Assembly: GCF_002007605.1 (NCBI RefSeq)
Contig: NZ_CP019799.1
Coordinates: 4,457,501-4,521,500, forward strand
Source: Cellvibrio sp. PSBB023
GTDB lineage: Bacteria; Pseudomonadota; Gammaproteobacteria; Pseudomonadales; Cellvibrionaceae
Length of the DNA: 64,000 nucleotides
Direction: 5' to 3'
Shown: positions 27,780 to 35,687 of the stretch, one piece after another
How the letters are laid out: the number at the start of each line of letters is the position of its first letter
Position numbering within the stretch: position 1 is the stretch's first letter
Notes under the pieces: generated by a model
Databases searched by the model: none
The model's input: only the letters and a program-made list of their open reading frames with translations
Told to the model about the DNA's origin: nothing
Made by a program: the position numbers and the translations under genes

Positions 27780-28889
27780 TCACGCATTTTCGGGTTGCGG
27801 AGCTGCATTCAGTTTTTTCTCTTCCTCGCTGGCAAACAAATCAAAACTCCGTTCGATAAATTCACGCGGTGTGTCGTAGGTAATAAATACCAATTTTGTG
27901 CGGTGATCTTCGTCTGGCCATTCTGGTAAGAGTGCGGCGGGGTGGAAGATGTGTTGTACGCCGTGGATTACGACGGGGCCAGTGAAGCCTTGTACGTTAA
28001 TAATGCCTTTTAAACGCAGTAAATTTGGCCCCATTAATTTGGTGATTATTTCCAGCCACATATCCAAACTTGCTTCGGTAAAGGGCGTGTCAAATACAAA
28101 GCACTGGGCTTGAATATGGTCGTTGTGGCGGTTGATGTCGTTTTGTGTTGTGCTCGCTGGTGTTAATTCGCGAAATGCCAAACGGGTTTTGGTGGTGGGT
28201 TGAATAGAAAAGGAGGTGATGTTGAGCCATTGGTTGAGCGGTGTTGCGGAGTCCATGGGTTCGATATGGTCTAACTGCAAAATGATATCGGCTCCTATTG
28301 TCCCACCCTCGGCCACTCGAACATCCGCAGTTGGATTGAGTTCGGCGAGTTGTTGCAAAAACTCAGCAACTATTTTTTCATCATCGATTAAATCGGTTTT
28401 AGTCACTAACAGTAAATCGGCAACGCCCACTTGTTTGCTCGATTCAATGTGGCGTTCGAGGGTTGCTTCGCCATTCACTGCATCTACTGTTGTCACTACA
28501 CCCTGCAAACGAAATTGCAGATAAATGGAATGATCCGTCATTAAGGTGTGAATGACCGACGTCGGGTCGGCGAGGCCAGTGGTTTCGATAATCACGCGAT
28601 CAAACGAGCGCTCTCCCTCGCGCGAATAACGCCAGGGAATATCACGCAGGGTTTTGGCAAAATCGCCGCGCGTGGTGCAGCACAGGCAGCCGCTGTCCAG
28701 TTCCACCACTATATCTTCCGTGGAGTGGCTCACTAATAAATGATCAAGGCCGACCTCACCGAATTCATTAATTAAAATTAATGTGCGCTCCATGCCCGGT
28801 TGTTTAACCAGTGAATTTAATAGCGTGGTTTTGCCGCTGCCTAAAAATCCGGTTAACAAATACACCGGGATGCGTTCTTTCATATTCAT
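27780..28889 (-). CDS. COG0523 zinc-metallochaperone GTPase, second copy
   Basis: 369 aa from the ATG at 28889, whose first bases overlap the hemB stop (ATGA) and which has GGAGAAG upstream. Walker A is GFLGSGKTT (14-22), the metal motif SGCLCC (Cys68, 70, 71), with ETTGLADP and TKTDL downstream and a CobW C-terminal domain ending in an Asp/Glu/Lys-rich tail. It belongs to a different COG0523 subgroup from 17974-19194. It is the last gene of folE2-thrS-hemB-COG0523 and would load zinc into, or sense, client enzymes in starvation. Confidence 0.9.
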   Translation of the reverse strand: MNMKERIPVYLLTGFLGSGKTTLLNSLVKQPGMERTLILINEFGEVGLDHLLVSHSTEDIVVELDSGCLCCTTRGDFAKTLRDIPWRYSREGERSFDRVIIETTGLADPTSVIHTLMTDHSIYLQFRLQGVVTTVDAVNGEATLERHIESSKQVGVADLLLVTKTDLIDDEKIVAEFLQQLAELNPTADVRVAEGGTIGADIILQLDHIEPMDSATPLNQWLNITSFSIQPTTKTRLAFRELTPASTTQNDINRHNDHIQAQCFVFDTPFTEASLDMWLEIITKLMGPNLLRLKGIINVQGFTGPVVIHGVQHIFHPAALLPEWPDEDHRTKLVFITYDTPREFIERSFDLFASEEEKKLNAAPQPENA

Positions 28890-29863
28890 GATCTTCTCCA
28901 ATCGGCAATGGCTTCGGCAAAGTAGCTAATAATTAAATCTGCCCCCGCGCGTTTAAACGCGAGCAGGGTTTCGTTAACCACGGCGCGCTCATCCAATACC
29001 CCGGCGGCAGCTGCGAGTTTGATCATGCTGTATTCACCGCTCACCTGATAAACCGCCAAGGGTTTTAGGGATGCCTCGCGAATACGGTATAGAATATCCA
29101 AATAGGCCATGCCCGGTTTTACCATCAAAATATCCGCGCCTTCGGCTTCATCTTGCAGGGATTCCGCAATGGCTTCGCGCGCATTGGCGCAATCCATTTG
29201 GTAAGCATCGCGCGTGCCTTTAAAGCCGCTATCCACGGCGTCTCTAAATGGCCCGTAAAAGCTCGATGAAAATTTGGATGAGTAGGACATGATGGGAATT
29301 TGCGTAAAGCCTTCGGCATCCAGTGCGGTGCGAATGGCTGCGACCATACCATCCACCATGCCGCTGGGCGCGATCATATCCACACCGGCCTGCACGGCCA
29401 CTACCACTTGTTTTTGTAAATTCGCGAGGGTTTTATCGTTATCCACTTCGCGGTTGCCGGTGGTGCCGCAGTGACTGTTGAGTGTGTATTCGCAAAAACA
29501 ATTGTCGCTAATCACCAGCATCTGCGGTGCTGCGGCTTTTGCAATGCGAATCATGCGCGCCATTAAACCTTGCGGGTTCCAGGTGTCTGAACCCTTTTTG
29601 TCTTTGTGGTGGGAAATACCAAACAACAAAATCGCTTTGATCCCTTTTTGCCACAGGCTGCGCACATAATCCGCCAGTTGCGTTTCCGGGTAGCGATAGA
29701 TTCCCGGCATGGATTCAATCGCCACGCGCTCGGATATATTTTCTTCCACAAAGACCGGCATGATTAAATCATCCAGCGAAAACGCATGTTCACGCATGAG
29801 TTGCCGCAGAGTTGGGGTGCGGCGCAAACGGCGGAAGCGCACAATGCTGTTCGGCGAACTCAT
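28886..29863 (-). CDS. hemB: Delta-aminolevulinic acid dehydratase (porphobilinogen synthase)
   Basis: 325 aa from the ATG at 29863, which overlaps the thrS stop. It condenses two 5-aminolevulinates to porphobilinogen for haem. Catalytic lysines are Lys197 (in [17 protein letters not shown]) and Lys249 (in [11 protein letters not shown]). The catalytic-zinc triad Cys122, Cys124 and Cys132 ([14 protein letters not shown]) is intact, aligned with E. coli Cys120/122/130, so this is not the Mg-dependent zinc-free form, although the neighbourhood is a zinc-starvation cluster. SHGHCG has changed to LNSHCG. Whether it is the sole hemB or a spare copy cannot be told from this window. Confidence 0.92.
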   Translation of the reverse strand: MSSPNSIVRFRRLRRTPTLRQLMREHAFSLDDLIMPVFVEENISERVAIESMPGIYRYPETQLADYVRSLWQKGIKAILLFGISHHKDKKGSDTWNPQGLMARMIRIAKAAAPQMLVISDNCFCEYTLNSHCGTTGNREVDNDKTLANLQKQVVVAVQAGVDMIAPSGMVDGMVAAIRTALDAEGFTQIPIMSYSSKFSSSFYGPFRDAVDSGFKGTRDAYQMDCANAREAIAESLQDEAEGADILMVKPGMAYLDILYRIREASLKPLAVYQVSGEYSMIKLAAAAGVLDERAVVNETLLAFKRAGADLIISYFAEAIADWRRS

Positions 29864-31833
29864 ACGCAATTTTCCTGCGCGTCACACCATTGTGTGATGG
29901 GTTCGGCGATAGGCATGCGCGTGGCATTTTTTAAATAACCGGCGAGTTGTTCGACGGGAAATTTGCCTAAATCCTCACCGCTTTGGGTGCGCAGTGCGGC
30001 TGTGCCATTGGCCATTTCATCGCCGCCCACCACAATTAAATAGGGAATGCGCTGCAGCGAATGCTCACGAATTTTGTAACCAATTTTTTCATTGCGGCTA
30101 TCCAACCCGGTGCGAATGTCTTGCTGTGTTAAATAGAGTTGGATTTTGTGCGCGTAACCGGCGTGTTGTTCGGTGATGGACAACACCACGGCTTGCACGG
30201 GCGCGAGCCACGCGGGTAATTTGCCGGTGTAGTGTTCCAATAAAATCCCGGTAAAACGTTCAAGCGAACCAAAGAGCGCACGGTGCAGCATGACCGGACG
30301 CTGACGCGAGCCGTCTTCGGCGACGTAGGTGAGGTCAAACCGCTCGGGTAAATTCATATCCACTTGCAGTGTGCCGCATTGCCAATCGCGACGAATGGCA
30401 TCGCGCAATACAAATTCCAATTTGGGGCCATAAAATGCGCCTTCGCCTGGATTCAATTCATAGGGCAGGTTCATCGAATCGAGCGATGTAATCAAGGCAC
30501 CTTCGAGCAAATCCCACACCGCATCGCTGCCCATACGATTGGCGGGGCGCGTGGATAATTTGATAGCGATATCGGTGAAACCAAAATCCTTGTAGATATC
30601 CAACACCAGTTCAACAATGGTTTTGCATTCCTGATTCATCTGTTCCGGCGTGCAAAAAATATGGGCATCGTCTTGGGTGAAATGGCGTACACGCATTAAG
30701 CCGTGCAGCGAGCCTGAAGGCTCGTAGCGATGCACCTTGCCGAATTCCGCCATGCGAATGGGTAAATCGCGGTAGCTTTTTAATCCGTGTTTAAACAGCG
30801 AAACCCCACCGGGGCAATTCATGGGTTTGAGTGCAAAGACGCGTTCATCTTCGGTAGTGGTGGTGAACATGTTCTGGCGATAGTTTTGCCAGTGGCCAGA
30901 AATTTCCCACAGGCTGCGATCCATCACATCCGGCGTATTCACTTCAATATAGCCTGCCGCTTGCTGGCGTTTGCGCATGTAATTGATGAGTTGTTGAAAC
31001 AACGTCCACCCCCGTGCATGCCAAAAAATTGAGCCGGGTGCCTCTTCTTGAAAGTGCAGTAAATCCAATTCTTTGCAGAGTTTGCGGTGATCGCGTTTTT
31101 CCGCTTCTTGTAAGCACGTCAGGTGTTCCTGCAATTGTTTTTTATCGGCCCAGGCTGTGCCGTAAATGCGTTGTAATTGTTCGTTGTTGGCATCGCCACG
31201 CCAATAGGCGCCAGAAATTTTAGTGAGCTTGAAATGGTTGAGAAAGCGCGTGTTGGGCACATGGGGGCCGCGACACATATCGATGTATTCCTGATGGTAG
31301 TAAAGCCCCATGGCGTTTACTTCGGGCATATCCTCGATCAGTTTTAATTTGTACTCTTCGCCGCGCGCGGAAAATATGTCTTGTACTTGCGCGCGCGGCG
31401 TCATCACTTTTCGCACGTCGTAATCTTGCGCAATTAATTGCTGCATGCGCGCTTCAATCGCTTCGAGATCGGTTGTGGTAAATGGGCGTTCATAGGCGAT
31501 GTCGTAGTAAAAACCATCATCAATCACCGGGCCAATCACCATCTTGGCGCTGGGGAATAATTGCTTCACTGCATGCCCCAGTAGATGTGCGCAGGAATGG
31601 CGAATAATCGGCAGGGCGTCGGCGTCTTTCGCGGTAATTAGCTGCAATTGTGCATCGCTGTGAATCTTATCGCTGGCATCCACTAGTGTGTTATTGACGC
31701 GTGCGGCGACTGTGGCTTTGGCAAGGCCAGCACCAATGGACTGTGCAACCGCAAGTGCAGAAATAGGCGCAGGGTAGTAGCGCACACTGCCATCTTGCAG
31801 GCTAATGGCAATAGTAGGTTCATTCTTGGTCAT
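29860..31833 (-). CDS. thrS: Threonyl-tRNA synthetase
   Basis: 657 aa from the ATG at 31833 with AAGAAG upstream; the frame open to 31938 adds 35 non-family residues. TGS domain (about 7-68), editing domain with HSCAH (His79, His83) and DMCRGPH (Cys187, His191), then the class II core and anticodon-binding domain. The core zinc ligands are all present: Cys340, His391 and His517, matching E. coli Cys334/His385/His511. MNCPGH reads MNCPGG. Position under a Zur-controlled promoter suggests a second, stress-induced copy like the Zur-regulated ThrRS of cyanobacteria; the window cannot show whether a primary thrS exists. Confidence 0.92.
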   Translation of the reverse strand: MTKNEPTIAISLQDGSVRYYPAPISALAVAQSIGAGLAKATVAARVNNTLVDASDKIHSDAQLQLITAKDADALPIIRHSCAHLLGHAVKQLFPSAKMVIGPVIDDGFYYDIAYERPFTTTDLEAIEARMQQLIAQDYDVRKVMTPRAQVQDIFSARGEEYKLKLIEDMPEVNAMGLYYHQEYIDMCRGPHVPNTRFLNHFKLTKISGAYWRGDANNEQLQRIYGTAWADKKQLQEHLTCLQEAEKRDHRKLCKELDLLHFQEEAPGSIFWHARGWTLFQQLINYMRKRQQAAGYIEVNTPDVMDRSLWEISGHWQNYRQNMFTTTTEDERVFALKPMNCPGGVSLFKHGLKSYRDLPIRMAEFGKVHRYEPSGSLHGLMRVRHFTQDDAHIFCTPEQMNQECKTIVELVLDIYKDFGFTDIAIKLSTRPANRMGSDAVWDLLEGALITSLDSMNLPYELNPGEGAFYGPKLEFVLRDAIRRDWQCGTLQVDMNLPERFDLTYVAEDGSRQRPVMLHRALFGSLERFTGILLEHYTGKLPAWLAPVQAVVLSITEQHAGYAHKIQLYLTQQDIRTGLDSRNEKIGYKIREHSLQRIPYLIVVGGDEMANGTAALRTQSGEDLGKFPVEQLAGYLKNATRMPIAEPITQWCDAQENCV

Positions 31834-31894
31834 AGTTTTCTTCTTAGGTTTTTTTGAAAAAAATTGGTTTCGCAAAAAAATGGTTTCGTAAAAA

Positions 31895-32833
31895 TTAAAA
31901 AGGCACGGCGGGTACGTTATGAATGCTGGCGACTGCATCGTGCTGATGCAGGCTCTCGCGGTGAATCACTTGAATATTCACCGCCGAAAATTGCGCATGT
32001 AGTGCCGCTTGCAAGCGGCGCACGGCGTCTTCCACATACATGAGGTTTTCGCCATTGAGTTTTGCGAAGGCTTGTTCATCCACGCGCTTCACCGCGGTTT
32101 GCACGGCTGTGCCCAATGCGGCTTCGATGGCATCAATTAATTCGATGATGGGTAGCTGGTTGTCATCGCTCGATGTGTTGACTGATTCACTGAGCGATAC
32201 GCTAACAAGCGCCTGACTGCGTTGACTGTGCGGCGTCGCGACACTGCCGTGTTGGGCAAGCCATTCACCAATCGCATTTGCACATGGAGGCTCATAGCGC
32301 CACTCATTTTTCCAATGGGCCAGAAATGCGTCTTGCAATAATTGCCGGGAAAGTGCGGCAGAGCAGGGGCAGGTGGAGGAGTAATCGACACCCACTTGCA
32401 GGCGCAGCTCTGCTTGATTGCGGTTGCTATCCCACTGGGCATTAAGCCTGAGCGGATAATATTTCCAGCCCTCCAAATCGCTAATCAGCGCCGGGCGTTT
32501 CAATAGCAACTGTGTGCGCAGCGTTAATTGTGCGGCGGTAGAGCCAAGGCCGCGGTGGCTTTCGATCACCGCGCGCAGCAGCTTCGCAATGCCCCCCTGT
32601 GTTAATTCCATATTTGCCAAGTGTGTTTGCGCCAACTGGTACAGGCGCGACATGTGTATGCCTTTGGCGGTTCGGTTGGACAGATTGACACTGATATCCA
32701 GATGCAATTGCACCGGCGTTCCTCTACACAGACTGGGCAGTGCGATGCCGCTCATGCCGACCCAATCGATGGCATGATTAACGGGTGAAAGCTGTTGCAG
32801 GGCGACATCGGGCAAGGCGGTTGGGGCGTTCAT
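31895..32833 (-). CDS. folE2: GTP cyclohydrolase IB (FolE2)
   Basis: 312 aa from the ATG at 32833 with CAGGAAA upstream. COG1469 hallmarks: [35 protein letters not shown] and the catalytic-metal Cys in [12 protein letters not shown]. FolE2 makes dihydroneopterin triphosphate for folate using metals other than zinc, and replaces the zinc enzyme FolE when zinc is short. It is the first gene of the minus-strand arm, 62 bases ahead of thrS, with the Zur box 50 bases upstream. Confidence 0.93.
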   Translation of the reverse strand: MNAPTALPDVALQQLSPVNHAIDWVGMSGIALPSLCRGTPVQLHLDISVNLSNRTAKGIHMSRLYQLAQTHLANMELTQGGIAKLLRAVIESHRGLGSTAAQLTLRTQLLLKRPALISDLEGWKYYPLRLNAQWDSNRNQAELRLQVGVDYSSTCPCSAALSRQLLQDAFLAHWKNEWRYEPPCANAIGEWLAQHGSVATPHSQRSQALVSVSLSESVNTSSDDNQLPIIELIDAIEAALGTAVQTAVKRVDEQAFAKLNGENLMYVEDAVRRLQAALHAQFSAVNIQVIHRESLHQHDAVASIHNVPAVPF

Positions 32834-32882
32834 GGGTGGATGGTTTCCTGATATGGTCAAGGTGAGCAAAATATTCTTTTAT

Positions 32883-32895
32883 GTTATAACATAAC
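32883..32895. promoter_or_regulatory. Zur box between folE2 and zrgA
   Basis: GTTATAACATAAC has the same GTTAT-N3-ATAAC form as 17877-17889 and sits inside a larger dyad, ATGTTAT-AAC-ATAACAT (32881-32897). It occupies the divergent intergenic region, so one site could repress both arms. A perfect TATAAT (complement of 32896-32901) directly adjoins it on the folE2 strand. Confidence 0.87.
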
Positions 32896-32931
32896 ATTAT
32901 AGGGTGTTGTGTGATCAGATTGGGAGGGGGT

Positions 32932-33528
32932 ATGTGTATTTCAGGTGGTGGCCAGTGGTTGGTCACCCGTTTTGTCAGTTGTTCCTTGGTGCTACTTGCG
33001 CCGTTTGCATGGAGTGAATCGGGGTTTGAGCACAATCACAAGTCCGCAACACTGGCGGCTCACGTGCACGGCGAGGCAAGTCTGCAAGTCAGCTTGCAGG
33101 GCGCAATCCTGGACATTCGTTTGACTGTGCCAGCCATGGACTTGCTCGGCTATGAGCAGGCACCGCATACCGCTGCTGAGAAAGTGCGGCTCCAGTCTGC
33201 CCACGAATTTCTTGCGCGCCCCGAATCCTGGCTTGATGTGGATGCCGACGCGCGCTGCACACTGCAAGGTCATCATTTGGAAAGTCCTTTTGAGGTTGAG
33301 GATCACACCCGCAAAGATCATGACAATCACACAATACACGCTGATTTTGTGCTGGAAGCGAGCTGGCAATGCGCCAATGCCAATCGGGTGAATAGCATAA
33401 CCTTAAGGTTGTTTGCGCCGTTTCCACGGGTGCAGCAAGTCAATGTGGATTGGATTAATGAGGCGAGCGCAGGTATTGCCCGACTCAGTGCGAGCGAACC
33501 GCGTTTATTGTTGAGAGCCAAACAGTGA
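32932..33528 (+). CDS. zrgA: ZrgA-type (DUF2796) periplasmic zinc-uptake protein
   Basis: 198 aa from the ATG at 32932 behind GGGAGGGGG; a GTG at 32911 is too close to the Zur box. The signal peptide ends near WSE-S. The mature start is His-rich (EHNHKS), followed by the DUF2796 opening AAHVHGEASLQVSLQG, a His/Asp cluster EDHTRKDHDNHTIHAD (near residue 122) and an IPMDLLGYE-like block (VPAMDLLGYEQAP). In Vibrio, ZrgA with two partners forms a zinc importer. The two partner genes are not adjacent here. Confidence 0.82.
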   Translation: MCISGGGQWLVTRFVSCSLVLLAPFAWSESGFEHNHKSATLAAHVHGEASLQVSLQGAILDIRLTVPAMDLLGYEQAPHTAAEKVRLQSAHEFLARPESWLDVDADARCTLQGHHLESPFEVEDHTRKDHDNHTIHADFVLEASWQCANANRVNSITLRLFAPFPRVQQVNVDWINEASAGIARLSASEPRLLLRAKQ

Positions 33529-33959
33529 GCGCGCCCGGCTTGTTTTTGGCGATGGAAACCATGCCCAAAGGAACGCGAATAGCCTGTGCCGACTTGCTGG
33601 CGCAGTTGCACTGGAATGAGCAGGGTCTTATTCCTGTCATCACGCAAGATGTGCACACCAATAGCGTATTAATGATGGCCTGGATGAACGCCGAGGCGCT
33701 GCAGATTACCCTGCGCGAAAAGCGCGTTTGCTACTGGTCGCGCAGCCGCAATCAACTCTGGCGTAAGGGCGAAACCTCCGGCCACCAACAGCGGCTGTGC
33801 ACTTTGCGTGTGGATTGCGATGGTGACTGCCTTTTATGCCTCGTCGAACAAACCGGCCCCGCATGCCACACCGGGCGTCCCAATTGTTTTTACTGGCAAT
33901 TGGAGGGGGATGAGGTGGTAATTATTAGTGAGGCGAGGGCGACCAGGAGTATAGGGTGA
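33525..33959 (+). CDS. hisI: Phosphoribosyl-AMP cyclohydrolase
   Basis: 144 aa, GTG start overlapping the zrgA stop (GTGA), so the two are translationally coupled. Family blocks: VLMMAWMNAEAL, YWSRSRNQLWRKGETSGH and DCDGD with Mg ligands Asp97/99/101. The zinc ligands Cys98, Cys114 (ACHTG) and Cys121 (NCFY) are all kept. Two additional cysteines, Cys102 and Cys105, form a CLLC pair where most members have aliphatic residues. It opens the adenine ring in the third step of histidine synthesis. Placement in a Zur cluster, away from his genes, suggests a zinc-starvation copy. Confidence 0.9.
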   Translation: MSAPGLFLAMETMPKGTRIACADLLAQLHWNEQGLIPVITQDVHTNSVLMMAWMNAEALQITLREKRVCYWSRSRNQLWRKGETSGHQQRLCTLRVDCDGDCLLCLVEQTGPACHTGRPNCFYWQLEGDEVVIISEARATRSIG

Positions 33960-34031
33960 GGTTTTAGCGAAGTAAGGAATCAGTGTCCACAGGCGGTTGT
34001 TGCGGGGCCGATAATTAATTAAGATGGAAAG

Positions 34032-34046
34032 TGATAATCATTATCA
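34032..34046. promoter_or_regulatory. Fur box upstream of the FecI-type sigma factor
   Basis: TGATAATCATTATCA is a perfect 7-1-7 inverted repeat, the classical Fur core. It lies 44 bases before the GTG chosen as the sigma factor start and would block transcription when iron is plentiful. Confidence 0.88.
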
Positions 34047-34089
34047 GTATTGGCTGTCCTTAATTGCTGGTTCGTATGGGAGACCCCTA

Positions 34090-34611
34090 GTGCCGCCTGA
34101 AGCTGTATCCGACCAGCAATTTGATGTCTGGTATTCAAATCATCATGACTGGCTACAAGGGTGGCTTCGGCGCCGATTGGGCGATCATTCTGTGGCCGCT
34201 GATTTGGCACAGGACACCTTTCTACGGATATGGGTTAAATCCCAATCCGACACACCTCCTGAGGTCAATGAGCCAAGAGCTTATCTCACCACCATCGCCA
34301 AGCGGTTAATGATCAACTATTGCGAGCGCCAGTCGCTGGAGCGCGCGTTTATGGCGACGCTTGAGCAATTGCCAGAACCCTTGGTTCCCTCTATTGAAGA
34401 GCAGGCGATTGTTTTGGAAACCTTGCATGAATTGGATGTGTTGCTATCCGAGCTTCCGCCTAATATTCGCTCTGCTTTTTTGATGTCTCAATTGGAGGGC
34501 GTAACTTATGAGGAGATTGCCGTTCGCCTGCAAGTAAGCGTGCGTACCGTTACACGTTACATGGCGCAGGGGTTCCGCCAATGTTTGCGCTTAATGTTAA
34601 CCAGTGACTGA
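34090..34611 (+). CDS. FecI-type ECF sigma factor
   Basis: 173 aa from GTG 34090, with GGGAG seven bases upstream. An ATG at 34024 is in frame but has no ribosome site and would put the Fur box inside the coding region. Sigma region 2: WLRRRLGDHSVAADLAQDTFLRIW, with AYLTTIAKRLMINY; region 4 helix-turn-helix: LEGVTYEEIAVRLQVSVRTVTRYMAQGF. Sigma factors of this type direct transcription of an outer-membrane receptor gene after a signal through FecR. FecR and the receptor follow directly. Confidence 0.9.
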   Translation: MPPEAVSDQQFDVWYSNHHDWLQGWLRRRLGDHSVAADLAQDTFLRIWVKSQSDTPPEVNEPRAYLTTIAKRLMINYCERQSLERAFMATLEQLPEPLVPSIEEQAIVLETLHELDVLLSELPPNIRSAFLMSQLEGVTYEEIAVRLQVSVRTVTRYMAQGFRQCLRLMLTSD

Positions 34612-34620
34612 TCCGCGAAT

Positions 34621-35589
34621 ATGGATAATCGTGCTGACGAACAGCTTACCTCCCGGGTGATTGATGAGGCCGCCGATTGGTTGGCGCGCATGCACAGCAA
34701 AAACCTGTCGGATGCTGAGAAAAATGCATGGGAGCAATGGTTGATACAGAGTGCCGAGCATCAGCGCGTGTGGAAAAACGCTGAGTTGCTTGCCGACCAA
34801 TTTAATCGCCTTGAGCCTAAATTAGGGATGTCTGTGCTTGATCGACCGCGTGAGCTGGCATCCCGTCGCAGGTTCCTTCGCGCAGTTGCCACATTGTTGT
34901 TTATTCCTGCCGCTACTTGGTTTGGTGTCCAGTATTACCAGGCTAATCAAACGAATTTTTATCGCACGGCTACCGGTGAGCGCCGCGAAGTTATCTTGGC
35001 GGATCGCAGTGTTGTTGTATTGAATACCGCCACGGCGTTGAATGTAAATTTTGATAATTTGCAGCGCCTGCTGGAGCATAAAACCGGCGAAATTTTTGTG
35101 CGAACAGCACCTGATACTCACGCATCAAGCCGACCATTTCTGGTTGAAACCGATAATGGTCGAATGCGCGCTCTGGGTACGGAGTTTGTGGTCAGGCACA
35201 GCGACACAGGCACGCGCTTGTCCGTCTTTGAAGGGGCGGTCGAGATCACAACCCGCCATAGTCAATCCAGAATAATTGTTGGGTCAGGACAAGAAGTGAA
35301 CTTCACAGCCCGATCTATCGATGCAATAACATCCATTCAATCAGGTGCGGGTGCTTGGCGAAATGGCGTTATCTTTGCTCAGGGTATGCGCCTTGCGGAA
35401 TTCACTAAAGAGCTGGCCAGATACCGACCCGGCTTGCTGCATTGCAATCCCGCTGTTGGTGACTTACGCGTAACAGGTGTTTTCCGGCTCACGGATACCG
35501 ACACTGTTCTCCGCTTGCTCGCCGATACCTTGCCTGTAACCATTGATGCGCGCACCCGTTACTGGGTGACAATCAACCCTCGCCAATAA
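34621..35589 (+). CDS. FecR-type anti-sigma/sensor protein
   Basis: 322 aa. An N-terminal DUF4880 helix domain (about 10-60, ADWLARMHSKNLSDAEKNAWEQW) binds the sigma factor. One membrane helix lies near residues 85-102, preceded by SRRRFL, a twin-arginine-like motif at 80-85. The periplasmic FecR domain follows (about 118-215, YRTATGERREVILADRS and RALGTEFVVR) with a C-terminal STN-like segment that contacts the receptor. It passes the ligand signal from receptor to sigma factor. It starts 10 bases after the sigma gene. Confidence 0.9.
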   Translation: MDNRADEQLTSRVIDEAADWLARMHSKNLSDAEKNAWEQWLIQSAEHQRVWKNAELLADQFNRLEPKLGMSVLDRPRELASRRRFLRAVATLLFIPAATWFGVQYYQANQTNFYRTATGERREVILADRSVVVLNTATALNVNFDNLQRLLEHKTGEIFVRTAPDTHASSRPFLVETDNGRMRALGTEFVVRHSDTGTRLSVFEGAVEITTRHSQSRIIVGSGQEVNFTARSIDAITSIQSGAGAWRNGVIFAQGMRLAEFTKELARYRPGLLHCNPAVGDLRVTGVFRLTDTDTVLRLLADTLPVTIDARTRYWVTINPRQ

Positions 35590-35591
35590 AT

Positions 35592-35641
35592 TTTAAAAAA
35601 ATCCCATTTGGGGTGTCCGGTTTTTACGTTTCGCCTGTCAT
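35592..35641 (+). promoter_or_regulatory. Candidate FecI-type promoter of the receptor gene
   Basis: An A/T-rich block, GGGTGTCCGG (35611-35620), TTTTT, then TTTCGCCTGTC (35629-35639) resembles the layout seen before FecI-dependent receptor genes in pseudomonads: an A/T tract, a GGGT..CC -35 and a CGTC-like -10. It lies 47 bases before the receptor start. Confidence 0.4.
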
Positions 35642-35687
35642 GTCTTGTGAAAACTTCGTTCACTGACTTTTGACTTGGATATAACCG

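Noticed and set aside
28886-29863. Zinc-independent (Mg-type) HemB, as expected in a Zur cluster
   Set aside because: The catalytic Cys122/124/132 triad is intact, so the zinc-dependent type is the better reading.
34024-34089. N-terminal extension of the FecI-type sigma factor
   Set aside because: It has no ribosome site and contains the Fur box; GTG 34090 has GGGAG at good spacing.
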